A stretch of 64,000 nucleotides of DNA, taken from positions 1 through 64,000 of the forward strand of contig NZ_SLUP01000001.1 in assembly GCF_004341235.1 (NCBI RefSeq), in the 5' to 3' direction. This DNA is from Mariniflexile fucanivorans (GTDB lineage Bacteria > Bacteroidota > Bacteroidia > Flavobacteriales > Flavobacteriaceae). The notes under the pieces are model-generated. The model saw nothing but the letters and a program-made list of their open reading frames with translations, did no database searches and had not been told where the DNA came from. Both the position numbers and the translations under genes were made by a program. This document shows, in pieces, positions 54,133-63,694 of this stretch. The number at the start of each line of letters is the position of its first letter. Within the stretch, counting starts at the first letter, position 1.

Positions 54133-54639
54133 ATGCCAACTACCAACGACATTATTTTACGTCCCAGATTCAAGATTGAAATACCCAGACCAAATGAAAC
54201 GCTGTTGCAATTATTCCAAGACTCTAAAAAAACACAATCTGAGTTTATTGTGAGCCGTATTGACGACCATGTTTTTATAAAATTTCCCAAAGACAAACAA
54301 CATTTTTGGTCACCGCAATTACATCTTGAAATCAATAATACAGATGAAAATTCTTGTGTTTTACATGGACTTTTTGGCCCTAACCCAACCGTTTGGACTT
54401 TTTTTATGTTTTTACACTTTTTGGTAGCAGGTTTGTTTATTGCTTTTGGCATTTGGGCTTATACCAATTGGAGATTAAAATCTGATTACGCTATTCAATT
54501 AAGCCTTATGTTATTTATGGTCGTTATTTGGTTCGCACTTTATTTGGCGGGAAGCATTGGAAAAGCATCCAGTAAAAATGAGATGCAACAACTGCACAAT
54601 TTCATGAATGAAGTACTAGAAAAAGAAAGCCTTAATTGA
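54133..54639 (+). CDS. Conserved two-helix membrane protein between der and era
   Basis: A 168-residue protein. The N-terminal half (about 1-75) is soluble and beta-rich, with ILRPRFKIEIPRPNETLLQLF and HVFIKFPKDKQHFWSPQLHLEI. Two membrane helices follow (about 86-110, FFMFLHFLVAGLFIAFGIWAY; and 120-142, LMLFMVVIWFALYLAGSIG) and a short helical tail. I recall such a gene beside der and era in other Flavobacteria, but no function is assigned. It is transcribed against its neighbours. Confidence 0.65.
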   Translation: MPTTNDIILRPRFKIEIPRPNETLLQLFQDSKKTQSEFIVSRIDDHVFIKFPKDKQHFWSPQLHLEINNTDENSCVLHGLFGPNPTVWTFFMFLHFLVAGLFIAFGIWAYTNWRLKSDYAIQLSLMLFMVVIWFALYLAGSIGKASSKNEMQQLHNFMNEVLEKESLN

Positions 54640-54761
54640 AGGTACAATTAAGACTTTTAAACTAAACTAACGCAAACTAAACTTAGCAGATGCTATATGC
54701 AAATATTAAAAACCAAGTTTAACTAATTGTTAGATAATCAATAAGTTATCATGAGCTTTTG

Positions 54762-55643
54762 TTAATTATTATAACCAAATCGGCGTAATTGTTGTTGGTT
54801 GCTTCTCCAGTTTTTATTCACTTTTACATAAGTTTCTAAGTGAATTTGTTTGCCGAAAAAAGCTTCTAAATCTTTTCGAGCCTCAACACCTACGCGCTTT
54901 AAAGCACTTCCTTTATGTCCTATTATGATACCTTTTTGTGTTTCGCGTTCTACCATAATAACGGCGCGAATTCTAATAATTTCCTCTTCTTCAAAAAACT
55001 CTTCCGTTTCAATTTCAACGGCATAAGGAATTTCTTTTTTATAATGAAGAAGAATTTTTTCGCGAATGGTTTCGTTTATAAAAAAGCGTTCTGGTTTATC
55101 GGTTAATTGGTCTTTTGGATAAAACGCTGGCGATTCGGGTAACAAATCGATAATTCTACCAAACACTTCTTTTACGTTAAAACCTTCCAATGCAGAGATT
55201 GGGAAGATTTCGGCATTTGGTACTTTTTCTGCCCAAACTTGAACCTGGGTTTCTAACTGCTCTTGATTTGATTTATCAATCTTATTCAAAAGCAATAATA
55301 CAGGAATTTTAGAGCTAGTAATTTTATTAAAAAAAGCTTCATCCTTCAATTCTTGCTCACCAATTTCAACCATGTATATCAAAACATCAGCATCTTCAAA
55401 AGCAGACTTCACAAACCCCATCATGCTTTCTTGCAATTCATAAGCCGGCTTTATAATTCCTGGAGTGTCAGATAAAACGACTTGAAAATCATCACCATTT
55501 ACTATCCCTAAAATACGGTGACGCGTTGTTTGCGCTTTTGAAGTGATGATAGATAATTTTTCACCTACAAAGGCATTCATTAAAGTAGATTTACCCACAT
55601 TAGGGTTTCCTATTATATTTACAAAACCTGCTTTGTGGTTCAT
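54762..55643 (-). CDS. era: GTPase Era
   Basis: A ribosome-assembly GTPase that binds the 3' end of 16S rRNA. The 293-residue protein has the G domain with NIIGNPNVGKSTLMNAFVGE (about 8-27), DTPGI (about 59-63) and NKID (about 121-124). A KH domain (about 200-285) includes IIRIRAVIMVERETQKGIIIGHKG and VYVKVNKNWR. A -7 box lies 23 bases upstream. Identification is secure. Confidence 0.97.
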   Translation of the reverse strand: MNHKAGFVNIIGNPNVGKSTLMNAFVGEKLSIITSKAQTTRHRILGIVNGDDFQVVLSDTPGIIKPAYELQESMMGFVKSAFEDADVLIYMVEIGEQELKDEAFFNKITSSKIPVLLLLNKIDKSNQEQLETQVQVWAEKVPNAEIFPISALEGFNVKEVFGRIIDLLPESPAFYPKDQLTDKPERFFINETIREKILLHYKKEIPYAVEIETEEFFEEEEIIRIRAVIMVERETQKGIIIGHKGSALKRVGVEARKDLEAFFGKQIHLETYVKVNKNWRSNQQQLRRFGYNN

Positions 55644-55665
55644 AATTGTTGTTTTTAAGATGTTG

Positions 55666-55673
55666 CAAATTTA
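55666..55673 (-). promoter_or_regulatory. Probable -7 box for era
   Basis: The minus strand reads TAAATTTG then CAACATC, matching TAnnTTTG 22 bases before the era start. No TTG is seen at ideal spacing. Confidence 0.4.
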
Positions 55674-55730
55674 CAACCATAAATTCAATTACTAATTATG
55701 AATTATGAATTGCGAATTAAATAAATAAAA

Positions 55731-55756
55731 AAAACAGAAAGTTTCCTTTCTGTTTT
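55731..55756. terminator. Strong terminator after the FKBP gene
   Basis: Perfect 11-base arms AAAACAGAAAG and CTTTCTGTTTT enclose a TTTC loop, with long A and T runs on the two sides. It lies 29 bases beyond the FKBP stop and faces era. Confidence 0.85.
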
Positions 55757-55784
55757 TTTTATTGTATTGAGTAAGTTTTTTTAC

Positions 55785-56486
55785 TTATTCAACTATTTCT
55801 AATAATTCAACTTCAAAAATTAACGTAGAATAAGGTTTAATTTTTTCTCCTGCTTGTCTAGCACCGTAGCCTAAATCTTGAGGAATGAAGAATTTATATT
55901 TTGAACCTACAGGCATTAACTGTAAACCTTCTGTCCAACCTCTAATAACTTGACCAACACCAAACTCAGTTGGCTCGCCTCTATCAACAGAACTATCAAA
56001 CACAGTTCCATCAATTAAAGTTCCGTGGTAATGTACTTTTACTTTAGATTCCGCCGTTGGTTTAGGACCCGTTCCTTCTTTTAAAACTTTGTATTGTAAA
56101 CCACTTTCGGTTACTTTAATACCATCTTTCGATTTGTTTTCTTCTAAGAATTTTTCACCAACACCTTTTTCTTTTTCAGCTTCTTCTTGCTGTTTTTTCA
56201 TGTTTTCAGCTTGTTTCTTTTGAAAATATGCTGATAAAATTTGTTGACCATCTTCTGGCTTAATTAAAATATTGGTAGAATCAAGCACATTCATATACCC
56301 TTGAATGAATAATTCGCTATCTATTTCAGAAACACTAGTTTTCACATTTCTAGCCACATCCATACCAATAGCATAACTTACTGAATCTAATTCAGTTTTT
56401 AATTCTCTTTTTGAAACGCCTTGTCCACCACAAGATGATAAAACTGAAGCTGATAAAACAACTCCTAAAAATTTAATTATTTTCAT
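55785..56486 (-). CDS. FKBP-type peptidyl-prolyl isomerase lipoprotein
   Basis: A 233-residue lipoprotein (lipobox SVLSSC, cysteine near residue 19). The N-terminal dimerization region (about 25-115) has helices like FkpA/Mip, and the linker is rich in Lys/Glu/Gln. The C-terminal FKBP domain (about 125-230) shows SKVKVHYHGTLIDGTVFDSS, EFGVGQVIRGWTEGLQLMPVG and LGYGARQAGEKIKP with the active residues. It likely acts on folding in the periplasm. A PfkB kinase gene lies upstream on the same strand. Confidence 0.92.
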   Translation of the reverse strand: MKIIKFLGVVLSASVLSSCGGQGVSKRELKTELDSVSYAIGMDVARNVKTSVSEIDSELFIQGYMNVLDSTNILIKPEDGQQILSAYFQKKQAENMKKQQEEAEKEKGVGEKFLEENKSKDGIKVTESGLQYKVLKEGTGPKPTAESKVKVHYHGTLIDGTVFDSSVDRGEPTEFGVGQVIRGWTEGLQLMPVGSKYKFFIPQDLGYGARQAGEKIKPYSTLIFEVELLEIVE

Positions 56487-56580
56487 TTTTCGTATTTTAT
56501 TTAATTTGATGCCAAAAATAGGAAATTTAAACTCACCATAAAGGAGTATTATATGATTTTTAACGAATAAGAGCTAATTT

Positions 56581-57465
56581 TTAATAAGGGTTTATAAAAG
56601 CATCAATTTCAGAGATGGATATTTTGGGGTTCGCACCTTCGCTTTGCGCCACTAAAGCCCCAACAGCACATGCAAAATCTATAGCTTGTTGAGGATTGAT
56701 ATTGTTCAGGAGTTGGCTAATCAGAGATGCTAAAAAAGAATCACCAGCACCTACAGTATCCAAAACTTCTATTAAATAGCCGCTGTTGTAATATAATTTG
56801 CCATTATACAACAAAACAGCACCATGCGAGCCTTTGGTTACACATAAATGCTTTGTATTTGTTTTTTCTGCTATATATTGAAGGTTTTGTTCTAAGGAGT
56901 TATATTTTGATCCCAAATATTTACTTACTTCATATAGCTCATCATCATTGAATTTTATAAAATCGGCATTATTCATTAAATAGATCAAAGTATCTTTTGA
57001 ATAATGTGGCGGACGAAGATTTAAATCGAAAATTTTATAACGGGCATGGTCTAAAAGCTTGTACAAGGTTTTTTTTGACACTTCATTTCTACAAGCTAAA
57101 CTGCCAAAAACTAAGGCATCAGTTTGTTTAACCAAATCTATCGTTTTTTCATCTGTTGAAATATAATCCCAAGCACATGGAAAATTGATATCATACGATG
57201 CCGATCCTTTTGCATTCAGCATCACATTTACTACACCTGTTTTAAATTCATTATTAACCTGAATATAATTTGTGTTCACGCCATTTTCAGCTATGTAAGC
57301 CACCAATGTTTTACCAAGCTCATCAGTACCAACACTACTAATCATGGCAACATCATGCTGTAAAGATTGTAAACGCAGTGCTACATTTAATGGAGCACCT
57401 CCAATTTTTTTATGTGCTGGAAACACATCCCAAAGCACCTCTCCAAAACACGTGATTTTTGACAT
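56581..57465 (-). CDS. PfkB family carbohydrate kinase, fructokinase-like
   Basis: A 294-residue sugar kinase. The first PfkB motif appears as GGAPLNVALRLQSLQHDVAMI (shown in part, about 23-42). The second is DTVGAGDSFLASL (about 240-252), with the catalytic Asp of GAGD. The opening CFGEVLWDVFPAHKKIGG resembles fructokinases, but fructose is not certain. It has no terminator before the next minus gene. The transaldolase unit upstream ends in its own terminator at 57636-57671, so this gene is transcribed separately. Confidence 0.85.
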   Translation of the reverse strand: MSKITCFGEVLWDVFPAHKKIGGAPLNVALRLQSLQHDVAMISSVGTDELGKTLVAYIAENGVNTNYIQVNNEFKTGVVNVMLNAKGSASYDINFPCAWDYISTDEKTIDLVKQTDALVFGSLACRNEVSKKTLYKLLDHARYKIFDLNLRPPHYSKDTLIYLMNNADFIKFNDDELYEVSKYLGSKYNSLEQNLQYIAEKTNTKHLCVTKGSHGAVLLYNGKLYYNSGYLIEVLDTVGAGDSFLASLISQLLNNINPQQAIDFACAVGALVAQSEGANPKISISEIDAFINPY

Positions 57466-57635
57466 AATTTTTAATATAATTCATTTTTAAACATACTATT
57501 ACCCTAACAATAAAAGGAATTACTAAGATATTGCTTATTTATGCAAATGAAGAATTTAGTTTGAAAATTCCGAAAAGAATGAGATTATTAAATAGCTTAA
57601 ATACAAATTTAAACCACTGATTTCTTGCAAAAAAA

Positions 57636-57671
57636 AAGATATGACCTCATTTTTTCAAGAGATCATATCTT
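57636..57671 (-). terminator. Terminator of the transketolase-transaldolase unit
   Basis: Arms AAGATATGATCTC and GAGGTCATATCTT on the minus strand pair fully with a wobble, around a 10-base loop, followed by a run of T. The wobble becomes a mismatch on the plus strand, so the orientation is minus. It lies about 80 bases beyond the transaldolase stop. Confidence 0.8.
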
Positions 57672-57748
57672 CATATGTTTGTTCAGGAAAATAAAAAGGA
57701 TAAACTAACAACTTTTATAAAAAATTATAGTTACTCCTAATTCTTAAT

Positions 57749-58405
57749 TTATTTATTTCCTTTTTGGTAATCTAATAAAAATTGTGCTAAACCACTATCA
57801 GTTAACGGGTGTTTCAATAAACCTTTGATAGCTGATAAAGGTCCTGTCATGACATCGCTTCCTAATTTTGCACAATCAATAATATGCATCGTGTGACGCA
57901 CAGATGCCGCTAAAATTTGAGTTTGAAAACCGTAGTTATCATAAATCATTCTGATTTCTGAGATTAGGTTTAAACCATCTGTAGAGATATCATCTAAACG
58001 CCCAATAAATGGCGACACATAGGTTGCTCCTGCTTTTGCTGCCAATAACGCTTGACCAGCTGAAAACACCAAAGTAACGTTCGTTCTAATACCTTTATCT
58101 GAGAAATATTTACATGCTTTGATACCATCTGCAATTAATGGTAATTTCACCACGATTTGAGGGTGTAAAGCCGCTAAAGCCTCACCTTCTCTTACCATAC
58201 CTTCAAAATCGGTTGAGATAACCTCAGCACTTACATCGCCTTCTACTAATTCACATATTTTTTTGTAATGTGCTATAATATTATCAGCACCAGTAATGCC
58301 TTCTTTTGCCATTAACGATGGGTTGGTTGTAACACCATCTAACACACCCAAAGCCTGTGCTTCGGCTATGTCTTTTAGGTTTGCTGTATCAATAAAAAAT
58401 TTCAT
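57749..58405 (-). CDS. Transaldolase / fructose-6-phosphate aldolase family
   Basis: A class I aldolase-fold enzyme of the pentose phosphate pathway. The 218-residue length is that of the short FSA/TalC-type subfamily. Motifs: [16 protein letters not shown] (start), [13 protein letters not shown], the Schiff-base Lys in IVVKLPL (about residue 86), and [13 protein letters not shown]. Short transaldolases often do the full transaldolase reaction in Bacteroidota. It lies 11 bases after transketolase, so the two probably share a message. Confidence 0.92.
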   Translation of the reverse strand: MKFFIDTANLKDIAEAQALGVLDGVTTNPSLMAKEGITGADNIIAHYKKICELVEGDVSAEVISTDFEGMVREGEALAALHPQIVVKLPLIADGIKACKYFSDKGIRTNVTLVFSAGQALLAAKAGATYVSPFIGRLDDISTDGLNLISEIRMIYDNYGFQTQILAASVRHTMHIIDCAKLGSDVMTGPLSAIKGLLKHPLTDSGLAQFLLDYQKGNK

Positions 58406-58416
58406 TTGTTTATGTT

Positions 58417-60453
58417 TTATACGTTTTTTAAATATGCTAATACTTCTTTGGCTACTTTTTCGCCAGTGAATCCGAATTTCTCATCCAAGACATTCGCTGG
58501 TGCCGAATACCCAAAATGATCTAGTCCGAAAACTTTTCCGTTATCGCCAACGAGACCTTCTAAGTTTACCGGTAACCCTGCAGTTAAACCAAATAATGGT
58601 TTGTTTTTTGGAATTACTGAAGTTTGATAGTCTTTAGATTGCAATCTAAATAATCCTTCTGAAATTACTGAAGCGATATTTACCTTTAATCCGTTTTCTG
58701 CTTCTAAAATTTCAGCGGCAGCTACTAAGGTTGCAACTTCCGATCCATTTGCAATTAAAACCACATCTGGATTTTCAACTTCTTTTACTAAATACCCCCC
58801 TTTTTCAGCAGCTAAAGCATCACTATATCTGGAAGCGCCTTTTGCTGGCAAATCTTTAATATTTTGTCTTGAAAGTATTAAACCTGTTGGGGTGTTTTTA
58901 TTCTCTAAAGCCATTTTCCAAGCAACACTTGTTTCAGCTGAATCCGCAGGACGTAATGCTAAGAAACTTGGGTTGCCACTATGGTTTTTCAATTTTTCCA
59001 ATAGACGAATTTGAGCTTCTTGCTCTACAGGTTGATGTGTTGGTCCATCTTCACCTACTCTAAAGGCATCGTGTGTCCAAACAAATTTCACACCTAACTC
59101 TTGAATACCACTTAAACGAATCGCTGGTTTCATATAATCTGAAAACACGAAGAATGTGGCTACTACGGGAATAATTCCACCGTGTAATGCCAATCCATTT
59201 GCGATACATGCCATGGTTAATTCGGCAACACCTGCTTGTAAAAATGATCCTGAAAAATCACCTTTTTTAAGCGCATGTGTTTTCTTTAAGAACCCATCGG
59301 TTTTATCAGAGTTTGATAAATCGGCAGAAGACACAAGCATGTTTTCTACTTTGCCTGCTAAATATCCTAATACTCCAGATGATGCTGCTCTAGAAGCTAA
59401 ACCTGCTTTATGTTCGATAGATTCAAAATCTAATTCTGGCAATTCACCTGATAAGAAGAAATCTAATTTATCTGAAAGCTCTTTATTTGAAGCACTCCAA
59501 GATGCAATTTCTGCTTTCTTTTTAGCTGCTTTGGCTGTTTTTTCTTTTAAAATATCTTTATAGAATGCTTCAACCTCTGGATAAATATCAAATGGATTTT
59601 CAGTATTAGCCCCTAAATTTATTAAGGTTTTAGCGTAATCTGCACCAGTATGTCCAATAGGCTGACCGTGTAATTCACAGTGACCTTCAAACATACTACC
59701 ATCTGCAGCAACGGCACCTTTACCCATAATGGTTTTACCAATTATTAAGGTTGGTTTTTCGGTTTCGTTATTTGCATCTTTTAGTGCCTTTCTTATTTCA
59801 TCGTGGTTGTGTCCATCGATAGTGACCACGTTCCAACCCCATGCTTCGTATTTCATGGCAGTATCTTCGGTAGTTACTTCATCGGTAGATGTCGATAATT
59901 GAATATCATTAGAATCGAAAAACATAATAAAATTACTCAACCCTAAATGGCCTGCAATTCTACCTGCTCCTTGTGAAATTTCTTCTTGAACACCTCCATC
60001 AGAAATAAAACCATATATTTTATGGTTCATCCAATCTCCAAATCTGGCTTGTAAAAATTTAGCACCAATAGCAGCTCCAACTCCCATAGTGTGCCCTTGC
60101 CCTAATGGACCTGATGTATTTTCTATACCTCTTTTTACATCCACTTCTGGGTGACCCGGAGTAATAGATCCCCATTGTCTAAAATTAGCAACATCATCCT
60201 TCTCATAATTTCCTAAAAGATAATACTGAGCGTACATTAAGGTAGATAAGTGACCTGCATCCATGAAAAAACGGTCCCTAAATGGCCATTCCATGTCTGT
60301 GGGATCGAAATTGAAGAACTCAGAGTATAAAATGTGCATAAAATCTGCACCGCCCATTGGGCCTCCCGGGTGTCCTGAATTCGCTTTCTCTACCATTGCT
60401 ACAGCTAATGCTCTAATATTATCTGCCGCTTGTTGATCTAATTTTTTGTTCAT
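58417..60453 (-). CDS. tkt: Transketolase
   Basis: Thiamine diphosphate enzyme that shuffles two-carbon units between sugar phosphates. The 678-residue length is normal for the full enzyme. Motifs: [15 protein letters not shown] (about 25-40), [34 protein letters not shown] with the TPP-binding SDGG and downstream N (about 150-185), [14 protein letters not shown], and [18 protein letters not shown] (about 460). A -7 box lies about 70 bases upstream. The transaldolase gene follows 11 bases downstream. Confidence 0.97.
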   Translation of the reverse strand: MNKKLDQQAADNIRALAVAMVEKANSGHPGGPMGGADFMHILYSEFFNFDPTDMEWPFRDRFFMDAGHLSTLMYAQYYLLGNYEKDDVANFRQWGSITPGHPEVDVKRGIENTSGPLGQGHTMGVGAAIGAKFLQARFGDWMNHKIYGFISDGGVQEEISQGAGRIAGHLGLSNFIMFFDSNDIQLSTSTDEVTTEDTAMKYEAWGWNVVTIDGHNHDEIRKALKDANNETEKPTLIIGKTIMGKGAVAADGSMFEGHCELHGQPIGHTGADYAKTLINLGANTENPFDIYPEVEAFYKDILKEKTAKAAKKKAEIASWSASNKELSDKLDFFLSGELPELDFESIEHKAGLASRAASSGVLGYLAGKVENMLVSSADLSNSDKTDGFLKKTHALKKGDFSGSFLQAGVAELTMACIANGLALHGGIIPVVATFFVFSDYMKPAIRLSGIQELGVKFVWTHDAFRVGEDGPTHQPVEQEAQIRLLEKLKNHSGNPSFLALRPADSAETSVAWKMALENKNTPTGLILSRQNIKDLPAKGASRYSDALAAEKGGYLVKEVENPDVVLIANGSEVATLVAAAEILEAENGLKVNIASVISEGLFRLQSKDYQTSVIPKNKPLFGLTAGLPVNLEGLVGDNGKVFGLDHFGYSAPANVLDEKFGFTGEKVAKEVLAYLKNV

Positions 60454-60523
60454 TTTAATTGTTGTTGTTTTTATTCACCTGTAACTTTCTTTGAGCTACC
60501 AATATGTATTTTAAATAGATGCG

Positions 60524-60531
60524 CAAAATTA
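60524..60531 (-). promoter_or_regulatory. Probable -7 box for tkt
   Basis: The minus strand reads TAATTTTG then CGCATC, a perfect TAnnTTTG match 71 bases before the tkt start. No TTG occurs at the ideal spacing. It suggests that tkt and tal can be transcribed apart from the GH2 gene upstream. Confidence 0.4.
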
Positions 60532-60611
60532 AAAATTTTTATCTAAACCCTATTATTAAATATGGGATATATCCGTATTAACTGCTAGTTTATTTTTACT
60601 CTAAGCAATTA

Positions 60612-63047
60612 TTAATTTTGAACCGTTTCAATTTCTATAAATGTTTTTATAGCTCCTTCATCTGCAGAAACGCTTAGCTTAATGTCATCATCTTTTCCGT
60701 TAGATTGAATAATTACCAAACATTTTCCGTTAAACGCTTTTATTTCTTTAGCTTTAAATGAAGATAAATTTGCTTGGTAACCGTTATCAACCCCAACAAT
60801 CTCTCCTCCACCTTCAATTTCAAAATGGATTAAACTATCTGCTTTAGGTACAAAATTCCCATCAGAATCTAACAAGTTTACTGTTACATAAACCAGATCG
60901 TAATGGTCGTTAATAATTTGTTCTTTATTAGTAACTAGTTCTATTTTAGAAACTTCACCAGCTGTATGAATTTCTTTTTCTAATACCACTTTTCCGTTTT
61001 TTCGTGAAACCGCTTTAAGAGTTCCCGGTTGAAAGTTAAGTTGCCAACATACGTGTAAATCATCATCTTGTTTTGACTTAGAACCTAAAGATTCCCCATT
61101 TAAAAACAATTCAACTTCATCGGCATTATTATAATATACCCAAACATCAACTTCTTGACCTTCTTCCCAATTCCAATGTGGCACTATATGTAAAACAGGT
61201 TTGGTAGTCCATTCACTTTGGTACATAAAATACACATCTTTTGGAAAACCAGCTAAATCTACAATACCAAAATAGGAGCTTCGTGCAGGATATGTATATG
61301 GCGTAGGTTCACCTAAATAATCGAATCCTGTCCAGACAAACAAACCTGAAACAAAATCTAATTTTTTAATGGTTTTCCACGTTTCTTCGTGGGTAGAACC
61401 CCAGTAAGTAGACACTTGATCGAAGGCTGAAACTGTAAAATCTTCATTACCTTCAAAAGGTACTTTATGTGCTTCCGGCCATCTTTGAATACTATCGGAC
61501 GGCATACTATAATGACCTCTGGTAGCTAAAGCCGACACACTTTCAGAAGCAATAATTTTTTCTCCTTTAAACCTCTCAGGAAAATCTTCATAGGCTTCAT
61601 GTTTATAATTAAAGCCTAATACATCGAGTGCACCCGATTTATAAATGAAATTTTTATTTGGATTATTTTCGTTTAAAGCACAGGTAACAGGTCTGGTGGT
61701 GTCTAAACTTTTTACGATGTCAACCAATTCTTTAGTGATTGCAATTCCAGATTTATCATATTGTTCAGGAATTTCGTTCCCAATACTCCACATGATTACC
61801 GATGGGTGGTTTCTGTCGCGTTTTATAAAGTCTTCCAGATCTTTTTTATGCCATTTATCCCAATTAACACTGTAATCGTATGTTACTTTTTTTCTTTTCC
61901 AAACATCGAAAGCTTCGTCTAGAACAATAAAACCCATTTGATCGCATAATTCCAACAGCTCTGAAGAAGGCGGATTGTGCGCTGTACGAATGGCATTAAC
62001 CCCCATATCTTTTAAAATATTCAGCTTTCTTTCAATAGCATATTTATTTGCAACCGCACCTAAAGCACCATTATCCTGGTGTAAACAAACACCTAAAATT
62101 TTTGTTGGCTCACCATTAAGCGAGAAGCCTTTTTCGGCATCAAAATTAACATAGCGAATACCAAATAATGTGCTGTAATTGTCTACCAATTCGGAGTCTT
62201 CATAAATTCTAGTTACAACGCGGTACATGTAAGGGGTGTTTAAACTCCATAATTTGGGATTTAAAACTTCTATAGTTGATGCTTTAGCCAATATTTCTTT
62301 AGGGAAAAGTTTTTCTAGGGTTGTTACTTTACCTACTTCTCTGTCATCGGCATCATAAACCTTCGTTTCTAATTTAAACTTTTTGATAAGTCTTGAATTA
62401 TTTTGAATAGTTACTTCGTAATTTACCGATGCTTTTTCTTTAGTAACGTTTGGCGTTGTAACGCAAGTACCCCAATGGGCAACGTGCAGTTTTTCGGAAG
62501 CGACCAAGCGCACATTTCTATAAATACCCGAACCTGTGTACCATCTGGAATTTGGCTGCTCGGAATTATCAACCTTTACCGCAATCACATTTTCTTGTTC
62601 GCCGTAGTTTAGGTGGTCGGTCAAATCGTAAGCAAAAGATATGAAACCATTAGGGCGTTTTCCTAAATAATGTCCGTTAATCCAAACTTCACTATTTCTA
62701 TAAACACCTCCAAATTCAATAGAAACTGATTTATCTACCCAATCTTCAGAAATTGTAAACGTTTTACGATACCAACCAATTCCGGCTGGTAATGCACCAC
62801 CTTGAACTGTAGTTAGATTCGTTTCGCTAAATGTGCCTTCAATACTCCAATCGTGAGGCAAATTGATTTTTTGCCAATCAGAATCTTGGAACTCTAATTT
62901 ACTAGCACCTGGATTTTCTCCCAATTTAAAACTCCAATCGAAATTAAAATCTTCAACAATTCTAATATCTTTTTCCTCAAAACTACAAGCAACAAATAGA
63001 CAAAATACTACACTTAATAAGGCAAAACGTTTCAACAACTCTTTCAT
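60612..63047 (-). CDS. Glycoside hydrolase family 2 lipoprotein, beta-galactosidase-like
   Basis: An 811-residue lipoprotein (lipobox FCLFVAC, cysteine near residue 21) of family GH2. The N-terminal sugar-binding domain (about 30-195) has INLPHDWSIEGTF and GIGWYRKTF. An Ig-like domain follows (about 200-300), then the TIM-barrel (about 305-590) with ILGVCLHQDNGALG, AIRTAHNPPSSELLELCDQ, the acid/base Glu in MWSIGNEIPEQ and the nucleophile Glu in KIIASESVSALATRG. The C-terminal beta domains include an invasin-like extension. It would split beta-galactosides or related sugars at the cell surface or in the periplasm. Genes for tkt, tal and PfkB follow. Confidence 0.92.
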   Translation of the reverse strand: MKELLKRFALLSVVFCLFVACSFEEKDIRIVEDFNFDWSFKLGENPGASKLEFQDSDWQKINLPHDWSIEGTFSETNLTTVQGGALPAGIGWYRKTFTISEDWVDKSVSIEFGGVYRNSEVWINGHYLGKRPNGFISFAYDLTDHLNYGEQENVIAVKVDNSEQPNSRWYTGSGIYRNVRLVASEKLHVAHWGTCVTTPNVTKEKASVNYEVTIQNNSRLIKKFKLETKVYDADDREVGKVTTLEKLFPKEILAKASTIEVLNPKLWSLNTPYMYRVVTRIYEDSELVDNYSTLFGIRYVNFDAEKGFSLNGEPTKILGVCLHQDNGALGAVANKYAIERKLNILKDMGVNAIRTAHNPPSSELLELCDQMGFIVLDEAFDVWKRKKVTYDYSVNWDKWHKKDLEDFIKRDRNHPSVIMWSIGNEIPEQYDKSGIAITKELVDIVKSLDTTRPVTCALNENNPNKNFIYKSGALDVLGFNYKHEAYEDFPERFKGEKIIASESVSALATRGHYSMPSDSIQRWPEAHKVPFEGNEDFTVSAFDQVSTYWGSTHEETWKTIKKLDFVSGLFVWTGFDYLGEPTPYTYPARSSYFGIVDLAGFPKDVYFMYQSEWTTKPVLHIVPHWNWEEGQEVDVWVYYNNADEVELFLNGESLGSKSKQDDDLHVCWQLNFQPGTLKAVSRKNGKVVLEKEIHTAGEVSKIELVTNKEQIINDHYDLVYVTVNLLDSDGNFVPKADSLIHFEIEGGGEIVGVDNGYQANLSSFKAKEIKAFNGKCLVIIQSNGKDDDIKLSVSADEGAIKTFIEIETVQN

Positions 63048-63445
63048 TTTTTTTATTATTGAAATTCAAATGATTCTATTATAAATACTTTTCATAGCAA
63101 TCAATTGAACTTGAATTTTATCATAAAATTATTCATAAACCAAAAGCGCAACGCATAAACAGTTACAACTCTTTTTGATTTACTGTAAAAGTAATATTGT
63201 TTTTGATATTTTCAGTAAGCTCGATATGAATATTACTTATTAAAACCATTTTTAATACAGATGGTTAAAACCACACAAATTCAACAAGCAAAACAAAGAG
63301 GTGCATAGTTGATGTATTTGAATAAGGTCTATAACTCCCGTTTTTTGAAGAAAATAACCTAGTTGTAAATTAATGAAGAAAATTAAATGACAATATAATA
63401 TGAAATCACTACATACTTTATTACTTAAAAGATGCCTATTAAAAA

Positions 63446-63476
63446 CAAAAAAAGCCGAATCTTTCGATTCAGCTTT
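63446..63476 (-). terminator. Terminator of tRNA-Leu
   Basis: Minus strand: arms AAAGC-T-GAATC and GATTC-G-GCTTT, one internal A-C type mismatch position, a 4-base loop and a run of T. It lies 12 bases beyond the tRNA 3' end. The rest of the 63048-63445 gap is AT-rich with no visible gene. Confidence 0.75.
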
Positions 63477-63487
63477 TACTTTATTAG

Positions 63488-63569
63488 TGCGGGCGGGGAG
63501 ACTCGAACTCCCACACCTCGCGGCACCAGATCCTAAGTCTGGCGTGTCTACCAATTCCACCACGCCCGC
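63488..63569 (-). tRNA. tRNA-Leu(TAG)
   Basis: An 82-base class II tRNA. The acceptor stem GCGGGCG/CGCCCGC pairs fully. The D-arm has GGTGGAATTGGTAGACACG, and the anticodon stem CCAGA/TCTGG surrounds loop CTTAGGA, whose anticodon TAG (63533-63535) reads CUA and possibly other CUN codons. The long variable arm (GTGCCGCGAGGTGT region) and the TTCGAGTC T-arm are typical of tRNA-Leu. The 3' CCA is not encoded. It stands alone with its own promoter and terminator. Confidence 0.97.
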
Positions 63570-63579
63570 TAAAGGTCTG

Positions 63580-63608
63580 CAAATATAAACAAGATTTTTA
63601 AATTGCAA
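63580..63608 (-). promoter_or_regulatory. Promoter of tRNA-Leu
   Basis: The minus strand has TTG (complement of 63606-63608), an 18-base spacer and TATATTTG (complement of 63580-63587), a consensus Bacteroidota promoter 11 bases before the mature 5' end. Confidence 0.75.
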
Positions 63609-63694
63609 ACTTCTTGGGCACAAAAACATTCTTTTTTTATATTTTTAAATAATTATTCCCTTTTCAAATACCAACTTTTGTAAATATTTCTAAT

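Noticed and set aside
54117-54452. 111-codon open frame opposite the gene at 54133
   Set aside because: The plus-strand gene has clear membrane helices and a good start; the opposite frame has none.
63252-63629. 125-codon open frame over tRNA-Leu
   Set aside because: It crosses the tRNA, its promoter and its terminator, so it is an artefact.
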